In this document: piece by piece, positions 7,096-12,130 of the stretch
Position numbering within the stretch: position 1 is the stretch's first letter
Layout of the letters: every line of letters starts with the position of its first letter
DNA from: Treponema sp.
Lineage (GTDB): Bacteria; Spirochaetota; Spirochaetia; Treponematales; Breznakiellaceae
DNA: 12,130 nucleotides
Assembly (NCBI GenBank): GCA_031266095.1
Contig: JAISBR010000132.1
Span: 1 to 12,130 of the forward strand
Reading direction: 5' to 3'
Notes under the pieces: model-generated
The model's input: the letters and a program-made list of their open reading frames with translations, nothing else
Databases searched by the model: none
Told to the model about the DNA's origin: nothing
Program-made: the position numbers and the translations under genes

Positions 7096-7124
7096 TTGAT
7101 TTTGAAAATAAGCTGTACTATAAT
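7096..7124 (+). promoter_or_regulatory. Strong sigma-70-type promoter, apparently for a leaderless mRNA
   Basis: TTGATT at 7096-7101, a 17-base spacer, then a perfect TATAAT at 7119-7124. Transcription should begin 6-8 bases after the -10 box, at about 7130-7132, which is exactly the ATG of the downstream gene. It is among the best promoter matches in the window. Confidence 0.7.
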
Positions 7125-7129
7125 GCGCT

Positions 7130-8047
7130 ATGTTGACGTTGCGTTTTTGGGGTAATAGGGGATCGATACCATGCCCCGGCCCGGACACGGTAAAATATGG
7201 GGGCAATACTTCCTGTCTGGAAATACGGGCCGGTGAGCGGCTTATCATTGTTGATCTGGGTACCGGTATACGCCCGCTGGGCGACTGGCTGTTGGTCAAT
7301 GATATCAAAAAAAACGGTTTCATTAACGCGGACATTTTTATTACCCACACCCATTGGGATCATATCATGGGTTTTCCTATGTTTGCCCCCCTTTTTATTC
7401 CAGGAAACAAACTGCGGCTCTGGGGGCCGGTGTCCTACGAGGATGACAGCCTGGAATCGATCATCAGTACCCAGTTGTCCTACCGTTACTGGCCGGTCAG
7501 GGCAAGTGAACTTGCCGCCCATATCGAATATATCCAGATAAAGGAAACCTCCCTTGATCTCGGCGACGGCCTGCAAGTGACCACCAAATACCTCAACCAC
7601 CCCATTCTCTGTCTCGGCTACCGTTTTGAGTACCGGGGAAAGTCCATCGTTACCGTCTACGATCACGAACCTTTCCACAACCTCTTCCTCACCGATCCCG
7701 CAGACCCCGGTTACAATGAAGAAGTCGTCAGGGAAGGTGAACTGGCCGCCGTCGAGGAAAATGAAAAAATAACCCGTTTTTCCCAATGCGCCGATATACT
7801 GATCCACGACGCTCAATACACCGAAGATGAATATGCCGCGCATCGAGGCTGGGGTCATTCCTCATATAAACAGGCAATTAATAATGCCGCCCAGGCGCGG
7901 GTCAAGAAACTCGTTTTTTTTCACCATGATCCCGGTCATACCGACGGACAGCTTGCACAAATTGAGAAAACCTGCCGGGCCGAGCTTCAGGACACGGCGG
8001 CGCCGGAAATAATAATGTCCATAGAAGGGGTGACATTAGCGGTGTAG
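7130..8047 (+). CDS. Metallo-beta-lactamase-fold hydrolase (RNase Z / cyclic-nucleotide phosphodiesterase-like)
   Basis: Predicted two-metal hydrolase of the lactamase_B_2 type, 305 residues. The N-terminus LTLRFWGNRGSIPCPGP is typical of the subgroup related to RNase Z and class II cyclic-nucleotide phosphodiesterases. The metal-binding set is complete: THTHWDH (72-78), H157 in NHP, D178 in YDHE, D227 in IHDAQY, and H265/H266 or H270 near the end; the HRGWGHSSY block (238-246) is also family-typical. No signal peptide, so cytoplasmic. The substrate cannot be read from sequence; a phosphodiester is likely. ATG 7130 is fixed by an in-frame TAA at 7121-7123 and by the conserved N-terminus; TTG codons at 7133 and 7139 are the only near alternatives. 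There is no ribosome-binding site, and a strong promoter ends five bases upstream, so translation is probably leaderless. It is convergent with the ROK gene. Confidence 0.88.
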   Translation: MLTLRFWGNRGSIPCPGPDTVKYGGNTSCLEIRAGERLIIVDLGTGIRPLGDWLLVNDIKKNGFINADIFITHTHWDHIMGFPMFAPLFIPGNKLRLWGPVSYEDDSLESIISTQLSYRYWPVRASELAAHIEYIQIKETSLDLGDGLQVTTKYLNHPILCLGYRFEYRGKSIVTVYDHEPFHNLFLTDPADPGYNEEVVREGELAAVEENEKITRFSQCADILIHDAQYTEDEYAAHRGWGHSSYKQAINNAAQARVKKLVFFHHDPGHTDGQLAQIEKTCRAELQDTAAPEIIMSIEGVTLAV

Positions 8048-8280
8048 ATGGAGCACCAGGTTCATTCGAAAGTCTGGTTTAATACCCCGGGGCTTGTCCC
8101 GACTCGAAGAACGCACCACTTGCAAAAATTTGGTATTAAACCGGAGGTATAATAAACATCCTATCGAACGAACCTTCGTTCGAACAATGGCGAAGCTAAA
8201 GATACGATGTCGAACCGCAGGTTTGCGCTCTGCTGATTTTCGCGCTTATCTTTTGGCTTTTCAGGATGTTTTCTATATTA
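8048..8280. other. Non-coding region with three inverted repeats
   Basis: No credible gene. The open frame 8094-8288 has no ribosome-binding site and runs through the hairpins. Three inverted repeats fill the space between the convergent MBL and ROK genes: 8073-8086 with 8132-8145 (14 bp, one G-U), 8164-8172 with 8175-8183 (perfect 9 bp, TCGAACGAA), and 8193-8204 with 8247-8259 (12 bp with one bulge). Between the arms of the first is CCCCGGGG (8085-8092) followed by GGGGCTTGTCCC, another CUUG-loop hairpin. They may end transcription from both sides or form a structured RNA. Confidence 0.6.
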
Positions 8281-9510
8281 TTATATAGGCAAGGCCCGCT
8301 GCCACCAAAGACTGTTTGCCAAAACCCGGCAGGCGCCGTTGGCGGTACTGAATTCACCTTTAGTGCCGGTGGAGATTACCAGGTGACGATCGCCGGCTTT
8401 CCACATCTTGTGTTTCTGAATACTGGCATTTATCTTTTCAAAAAAATAGGGGCCGCTTTTCATTAATCCGCCGCAAAGTATGATACGGTCAGGATCAAGA
8501 ACATTGACCGCCATGGCGATTCCTATGCCGATATACTCCGCCGCGGTATCTATAATGGTTAAAGCCGCCTTATCTCCTTGTTCTACAGCTTCAAAGACCA
8601 ATTTGGCGTCTATTCTGGAAAGATCACCTTCGCAGAGTTCCAAAATCTTCGTTTTTTTGTTTTGTTCCGCTTCTTTTTTGGCCTGGGTGGCGATAGCCAT
8701 ACCGGACGCCACCGCCTCCAGGCAACCCCGGTTTCCACACGCGCAAAGGGGGCCGTCCCGGATTACGGTGATATGACCTATTTCCCCGCTGGTTCCGTTG
8801 CTGCCGGTAAATATTTGATCCCCCATTACCAGCCCGGCGCCTATACCGTAACCCAGGTTTATGGAAAAAGTAGTACGGCTTGATTCTACTTCTCCCGGCA
8901 GATAGCTTTCGTTTAACGCGAGAGCGCGGTTGGAATTTTCTACCAGGATCAAATATTGCAGAGAATTTTGCAGCCATGTTTTTAAGGGAATATCCTCCCA
9001 GCTAAAGTCCGGGGAAAACAATACCCTGCCGGTATCGTTTTCAATAAGCCCTGGCATGGCAACCCCAACTCCAAGAATACTACGGCTTTCAATCGCCGAT
9101 TGGTCTATAATAGTTATAATGTATGAACATATACGGTCCACCAGATCCTTCGCAGGCAGGATATTCCCGGTAGCTTCCTGAAAACTGGACACCTGTTCAT
9201 ATACGACATTGTTTACCACAACCCGTATGGCAGTACGGCCAACGTCAACCCCGATATAATAAAACCGGTCCGGCACAATTTCCAGCATTTCAGGCGGTTT
9301 TCCCCCGGAGGATATCCCCTTTCCGATAGAACGGACCACATTTTTTTCAAATAAATCGTCGACTATGGACATAACCGTAGGGATGCTTAAATCGGTAAGC
9401 TTCGCGATAGCAGCCCGGTTTATAGGTCCCTTGCGGATTAAACAACGTAGCACGTTATATTTATTTATCTGGGCAATCTGGAGTTTATCCATCTTATGGT
9501 ATTGTTGCAA
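8281..9510 (-). CDS. ROK-family transcriptional regulator (NagC/XylR type)
   Basis: Sugar-responsive repressor of 409 residues. Residues about 13-60 form a winged helix-turn-helix (NVLRCLIRKGPINRAAIAKL, then LSIPTVMSIVDDL). The rest is a sugar-kinase-like ROK domain: phosphate loop DVGRTAIR (89-96, R where kinases have G), GVGVAMPG (147-154), INLGYGIGAGLV (217-228) and the zinc motif with H246, C256, C258 and C263 (CACGNRGCLEA). In ROK kinases the catalytic base lies in EN-D-AN; here the site reads ENSNR, with Ser193 in place of Asp. This supports a sensor rather than an enzyme. The start is TTG 9510, because GAGGT lies about seven bases upstream; the first ATG (residue 7, at 9492) would be too far from it. 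No sugar transport or catabolic gene is next to it in this window, so its targets are unknown. Confidence 0.92.
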   Translation of the reverse strand: MQQYHKMDKLQIAQINKYNVLRCLIRKGPINRAAIAKLTDLSIPTVMSIVDDLFEKNVVRSIGKGISSGGKPPEMLEIVPDRFYYIGVDVGRTAIRVVVNNVVYEQVSSFQEATGNILPAKDLVDRICSYIITIIDQSAIESRSILGVGVAMPGLIENDTGRVLFSPDFSWEDIPLKTWLQNSLQYLILVENSNRALALNESYLPGEVESSRTTFSINLGYGIGAGLVMGDQIFTGSNGTSGEIGHITVIRDGPLCACGNRGCLEAVASGMAIATQAKKEAEQNKKTKILELCEGDLSRIDAKLVFEAVEQGDKAALTIIDTAAEYIGIGIAMAVNVLDPDRIILCGGLMKSGPYFFEKINASIQKHKMWKAGDRHLVISTGTKGEFSTANGACRVLANSLWWQRALPI

Positions 9511-9536
9511 GATAATTACCTCATTGAATCTTACTA

Positions 9537-9565
9537 AGAATACTTAAAAAACAAAGGTTTGGCAA
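9537..9565 (-). promoter_or_regulatory. Candidate promoter of the ROK gene
   Basis: On the minus strand, TTGCCA (9565-9560) is followed by a 17-base spacer and TATTCT (9542-9537), a good sigma-70-type match that gives a leader of about 20 bases containing the GAGGT ribosome-binding site. The -35 area contains GGCAATTGTC, partly palindromic, a possible operator, but this is weak evidence. Confidence 0.5.
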
Positions 9566-9825
9566 TTGTCGGCATCCATATTGGTAACAGGCGTACCCTT
9601 CGGAGCCTTTTTTTCTCTACCTCATCTGTGCAGGAGTGGCCGGAAAATGGGTTCCTTATCCGTGTTTGATTTCTTTGCCAATTTACCTGTTCCTGTTTAA
9701 AGTCTTAAATACTGCCAATTTTTTGAACTTTTTTAAAAATTTTTGTGTCAATAATTAGCGACCATTTTTATATAAAAATTTTACGATTTTTATAGTTTTT
9801 TACTTAACAAATGATAAGTAGTAAA

Positions 9826-9852
9826 GAAAAATACCCAAATTAGGGATTTTTC
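9826..9852 (+). terminator. Hairpin just upstream of the transposase
   Basis: GAAAAAT (9826-9832) and CCC (9834-9836) pair with GGG (9843-9845) and ATTTTTC (9846-9852), leaving A9833 bulged and a six-base loop AAATTA. It is a rho-independent-terminator-like shape with a U tract inside the right arm. Insertion sequences often carry such a hairpin before the transposase to block read-through from host genes; that role here is inferred. Confidence 0.4.
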
Positions 9853-9891
9853 CTTGCCAAAAAGACGCATTTTGCCGACAGATAAGGTGTT

Positions 9892-11184
9892 ATGCTAAAG
9901 GAACAAGAGGGATACACAAGAGCCTATCTTATCAAAGCGGCCTGTGCCGGAGGGTTTACGGCAAGAGAAGCAGCAGAGCGGTTGAAGTTAAGCATCGGGC
10001 GTATTGACCAGTTGAAACGCCGGTACAGGAAGGTCGGAGACGCCGCCTTTACCCATGGCAACAAAGGGCGCATTCCTGTCAACAAAATACCCGATAATGC
10101 CAGGGTGATAATCATTGCGACAAAGCTCTCAGAAATCTACCAAAAAGCTAATTTTGCCCATTTCGCGGAGATTTTGGAGGAAGACACCGGGCTAAAATAC
10201 AGCTATTCCGCCATCCGCCAAATTCTGATAGCGGCAGGACATAAAAGCCCGAAAACACGGCGAACCAGAAAGCAGTTGGAAGTTCACCCGCCACGTCCTC
10301 GGCGTGAGTGTTTTGGAGAGATGTTGCAGGGTGATGCCTCTCCCTTCGATTGGTTTGATAACGGACAAGAAGAATCCCTCCACGGCTACATTGACGATGC
10401 TACAGGGACCGTTACGGGACTTTTCATGGCAAAACATGAATGTCTATTAGGCTACCTTGAAGTTACCCGGCAAACTGTAACGGCATACGGCATACCTGCC
10501 GAGCTTTACCTCGATAAAGCCAGTGTCTTTTTCGTCAACAAAAAGGACAAAGAAAATCTCACTCGGGAAGAGCAGTTGGAAGGCTTGGCCGAGAAAAAAA
10601 CACGGCTGGGGCAAATAATGGAAGAATTAGGGGTAAATATGCACCCTGCCCACACCCCGCAATCTAAAGGACGGATCGAGCGGTTATGGGAAACCCTGCA
10701 AAGCCGCCTTGTCATTGAGTTTAAGCGGCATGGCATAACCACAATTGAACAAGCAAACGCTTTTCTCCCGTATTATATGCAGATGTACAATACAGAGTTC
10801 GCCATACAGCCGGCAAACAATAAGTCAATGTTCATCCATCTCTACGATACCTCGGTACTGGACACCCTGCTTGTCGCAAAGGTGAGCCGCAAAACCGACA
10901 ATACCGGGGTATTTTCTTTCCACAATCATAAGTTCCTTGTGCCCGATCCGGATTGTCGGGGCAAAACCGTAGACCTCATAATGAGCGAAAAGATAGGTTT
11001 CAAGGCGATGTTGGGGAACAAGCTCTGCGATATTCAATACTGCGATTACTACGACAATCGGCATATCAAAACCCATATGCCGGAAGTAACAAAAATATTC
11101 ATTGAAAAGTACCTGAAAGCGAACGCCAAGGAGACAACGCGGAACGATAAACCAATTTTCTTCCCAAAATCGGCGGAACGATAG
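9892..11184 (+). CDS. DDE transposase, ISNCY (IS1202-like) group
   Basis: Catalyses cut or strand transfer of an insertion sequence. The 430-residue protein has an N-terminal helix-turn-helix (about 20-45, GFTAREAAERLKLSIGRIDQ) and an integrase-core (rve) domain with a complete DDE triad: D148 in LQGDAS, D208 in YLDKAS and E263 in KGRIERLWETLQ, with the supporting YIDDATG at 166-172. The C-terminal beta-rich part (about 335-400) is as in this group. Full length and uninterrupted, so possibly active. ATG 9892 has AAGG four bases upstream. The family name comes from motif resemblance only. Its stop lies just four bases from the stop of the opposing XRE gene, leaving no room for a normal right end, which suggests that the element is truncated on the right or that its boundary lies further out. 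Confidence 0.88.
   Translation: MLKEQEGYTRAYLIKAACAGGFTAREAAERLKLSIGRIDQLKRRYRKVGDAAFTHGNKGRIPVNKIPDNARVIIIATKLSEIYQKANFAHFAEILEEDTGLKYSYSAIRQILIAAGHKSPKTRRTRKQLEVHPPRPRRECFGEMLQGDASPFDWFDNGQEESLHGYIDDATGTVTGLFMAKHECLLGYLEVTRQTVTAYGIPAELYLDKASVFFVNKKDKENLTREEQLEGLAEKKTRLGQIMEELGVNMHPAHTPQSKGRIERLWETLQSRLVIEFKRHGITTIEQANAFLPYYMQMYNTEFAIQPANNKSMFIHLYDTSVLDTLLVAKVSRKTDNTGVFSFHNHKFLVPDPDCRGKTVDLIMSEKIGFKAMLGNKLCDIQYCDYYDNRHIKTHMPEVTKIFIEKYLKANAKETTRNDKPIFFPKSAER
9892..11184. mobile_element. Insertion sequence, ISNCY/IS1202-like; ends not found
   Basis: Defined only by its transposase. No terminal inverted repeat or target duplication could be matched by eye in 9511-9891 versus the sequence after 11184, so the listed limits are those of the gene and the true element must be larger or decayed. 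Confidence 0.55.
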
Positions 11185-11188
11185 CGAT

Positions 11189-11515
11189 CTATAAATGACT
11201 CGCTTTGAACCGGCGCATCCAGGCTTCAATGATAACGGAGATATGCTCCTGCTCGCATTTCGATAAAAGTCTGAAATTCGCCAACAACTGGCGCTCATCC
11301 TCGGTGAGGTTTCCGCGCTCCAGGCCGGTTACAAGATATTCCGCCGATGTGTCCAACAAGTGCCCGATCTCTACAATCTGTTTTACGTTTGGATATGTCT
11401 GCCTGGTGAGCCAGTTTTTGAACGTTCCGATGGGAACTCCGATTTTTTGGGCTACCCATTCTTGAGTGAGGTCTTTATCTTTTATTGTGTCCCGCAATCT
11501 TTCCCAAAAGTCCAT
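11189..11515 (-). CDS. XRE-family transcriptional regulator (Cro/CI type)
   Basis: A 108-residue DNA-binding protein. The helix-turn-helix fills about residues 4-64: LTQEWVAQKIGVPIGTFKNW is the classic pattern, followed by the third and fourth helices ending in LLDTSAEYLVTG. The C-terminal part (about 70-108, TEDERQLLANFRLLSK) is a helical tail, probably for dimerisation; there is no protease or ligand domain, so it resembles small repressors of phages, plasmids and toxin-antitoxin units. ATG 11515 has AAGGAG six bases upstream. It reads away from the unknown gene at 11736, with a 220-base control region that contains repeated half-sites, so autoregulation is likely. The C-terminus seems complete although its stop is four bases from that of the transposase. 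Confidence 0.9.
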   Translation of the reverse strand: MDFWERLRDTIKDKDLTQEWVAQKIGVPIGTFKNWLTRQTYPNVKQIVEIGHLLDTSAEYLVTGLERGNLTEDERQLLANFRLLSKCEQEHISVIIEAWMRRFKASHL

Positions 11516-11586
11516 AATATACTCCTTATTATTGCAAAAATGAGACTTTGGTAGTTGAAATAGTTGTTGGTATGGACTATGTTCCT

Positions 11587-11615
11587 TTTATTTGTTGCAT
11601 ATTTGAGACTATCAA
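11587..11615 (-). promoter_or_regulatory. Candidate XRE gene promoter
   Basis: On the minus strand, TTGATA (11615-11610) is followed by a 17-base spacer and AATAAA (11592-11587). The -35 is good and the -10 modest. One TGAGACT half-site (11604-11610) touches the -35 box, so a bound repressor would block polymerase. Confidence 0.4.
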
Positions 11616-11662
11616 CGATGTGAAAGTCTCATTTTTCCAATCTTTTCTCTATATATCCGGTC

Positions 11663-11691
11663 TTGCGGATTTACGACAAATCCGGTATGAT
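11663..11691 (+). promoter_or_regulatory. Candidate promoter of the unknown gene, with palindrome in the spacer
   Basis: TTGCGG at 11663-11668, a 17-base spacer, then TATGAT at 11686-11691. A 7-bp inverted repeat, CGGATTT (11666-11672) and AAATCCG (11678-11684), fills the spacer and could be an operator. Predicted leader is about 38 bases and contains the GAGG ribosome-binding site at 11726-11729. Confidence 0.45.
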
Positions 11692-11735
11692 AATGTGTTC
11701 GTTCTGGACAAATTTAGTGGGATTTGAGGCAGACG

Positions 11736-12130
11736 ATGAAAAATGCCATCATAAAAAACGAATTTGACGGCCCTTTGGGGCAGTTGGACAAGTTCGACAG
11801 AAAATACCTCCGTTTTATGCAGGATTATGAAGCGCCGGGCGGTATTCAGGTAACCGTGTTTGAGGCTTTGCGCTCAAAGGATATTGAACAAATAGAAGCT
11901 TCTCTAGTCAATGTAGCAAACAATATGCGATCTAATCTTCTTTTGATCGGCATGAGCTGCCTGATTATTGAACGTGAAAACCTTTACCAGAAAGCGGGTT
12001 TCCGCTCTTACCTTGAATACAGTGTGAGTCTGTTTGAAAAACTGGAGCTTGCCCCGCAAACTTTGAGCGATGCGAAAAACATCATGGCGGCCTATGTTGA
12101 TCATTACAAAGGCTTGTCAAAGCACGGTTT
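11736..12130 (+). CDS. Unknown protein, partial (C-terminus beyond window)
   Basis: Open frame of 131 complete codons with no stop, running off the right edge. ATG 11736 has GAGG six bases upstream (11726-11729) and a candidate promoter before it, so it is surely a gene. I do not recognise the family. The first 45 residues are polar and mixed; from about residue 48 the sequence looks all-helical, with a hydrophobic helix (NLLLIGMSCLIIER, 67-80) too charged at its ends to be a convincing membrane segment. The stretch YQKAGFRSYLEYSVSLFEKL (84-103) followed by APQTLSDAKNIM recalls the GF-x-S-x-x-EY pattern of some phage and plasmid DNA-binding proteins, but this is a faint likeness. Its divergent pairing with an XRE repressor suggests an accessory or mobile-element function under repressor control. 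Confidence 0.8.
   Translation, partial: MKNAIIKNEFDGPLGQLDKFDRKYLRFMQDYEAPGGIQVTVFEALRSKDIEQIEASLVNVANNMRSNLLLIGMSCLIIERENLYQKAGFRSYLEYSVSLFEKLELAPQTLSDAKNIMAAYVDHYKGLSKHG

Larger units (their letters stand above)
9511..9891. other. AT-rich non-coding region between ROK gene and transposase
   Basis: No gene of any credible length. The right half (about 9715-9850) is very AT-rich, with a 16-base palindrome at 9764-9779 (centre TATA) and A/T runs. A T run (9608-9614) follows a weak stem AGGC/GCCT (9589-9592 and 9605-9608), a possible plus-strand terminator of something now lost. The left end of the insertion sequence should lie here, but no inverted repeat matching the right side could be found by eye. 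Confidence 0.6.
11516..11735. promoter_or_regulatory. Divergent control region with three phased TGAGACT half-sites
   Basis: The heptamer TGAGACT occurs at 11541-11547 and 11604-11610, and inverted (AGTCTCA) at 11625-11631. Centre spacings are 63 and 21 bp, close to six and two DNA turns, so all sites face the same side of the helix. The outer pair is embedded in a perfect 14-bp inverted repeat (11536-11549 with 11623-11636). The inner pair, TGAGACT-N14-AGTCTCA, overlaps the -35 box of the candidate XRE promoter. The simplest reading is binding by the XRE protein itself; this is inference. Confidence 0.6.

Noticed and set aside
7118..7858. 246-codon minus-strand open frame opposite the metallohydrolase
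   Set aside because: The plus-strand gene has complete metal-binding motifs; the opposite frame shows no family features.
8094..8288. Small open frame of 64 codons between MBL and ROK genes
   Set aside because: No ribosome-binding site, it passes through three inverted repeats and overlaps the ROK stop; more likely chance.
9559..9574. Sigma-54-like promoter TTGGCA...GGCA near the ROK gene
   Set aside because: The spacing between the GG and GC elements is one base short, and it points away from the ROK gene; the sigma-70 match on the minus strand is better.
9755..11189. TAGCGA at 9756-9761 and 11182-11187 as an IS target duplication
   Set aside because: Only six bases, the right copy lies over the transposase stop codon, and the sequences just inside show no inverted repeat.

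Overview
The window looks like chromosomal DNA from a spirochaete, most likely a Treponema of the insect-gut (T. primitia / T. azotonutricium) type. This is inferred from the style of the proteins, the mid-range base composition of the core genes and the many palindromic intergenic repeats; no rRNA or other marker is present to prove it. No tRNA, rRNA or CRISPR array was seen.

Layout. (1) 1-609 has no convincing gene and is packed with inverted and tandem repeats. (2) 610-2350 is a two-gene operon, rpoN (sigma-54) then hpf (short ribosome hibernation factor), a widely conserved pairing. (3) 4402-2387, minus strand, is uvrC, with all nuclease motifs intact. (4) 4440-7011 is a tight pair read away from uvrC: a secreted LamG-like/FN3 protein and an HDOD signalling protein; the ribosome-binding site of the second overlaps the stop codon of the first. 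A hairpin at 7031-7061 closes this unit and belongs to a repeat family also found at 1-117. (5) 7130-8047 is a metallo-beta-lactamase-fold hydrolase whose start codon sits where transcription should start, so its mRNA may be leaderless. (6) 8048-8280 is non-coding and rich in inverted repeats, between convergent genes. (7) 9510-8281, minus strand, is a ROK-family repressor that has lost the sugar-kinase catalytic Asp. (8) 9511-9891 is AT-rich and non-coding and leads into (9) a DDE transposase (9892-11184) resembling the ISNCY/IS1202 group. (10) 11515-11189, minus strand, is a small XRE-type repressor, divergent from (11) a partial unknown gene beginning at 11736 that runs off the window.

Regions 2-5 look like ordinary core chromosome. 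From about 9.5 kb the window becomes accessory: a transposase, a phage/plasmid-like repressor and an unknown gene. The most interesting part is the control region between XRE and the unknown gene. It holds three copies of a 7-bp half-site spaced 63 and 21 bp apart (six and two helical turns), which looks like an autoregulated genetic switch. No complete new system can be shown from this window; the unknown gene continues beyond the right edge.
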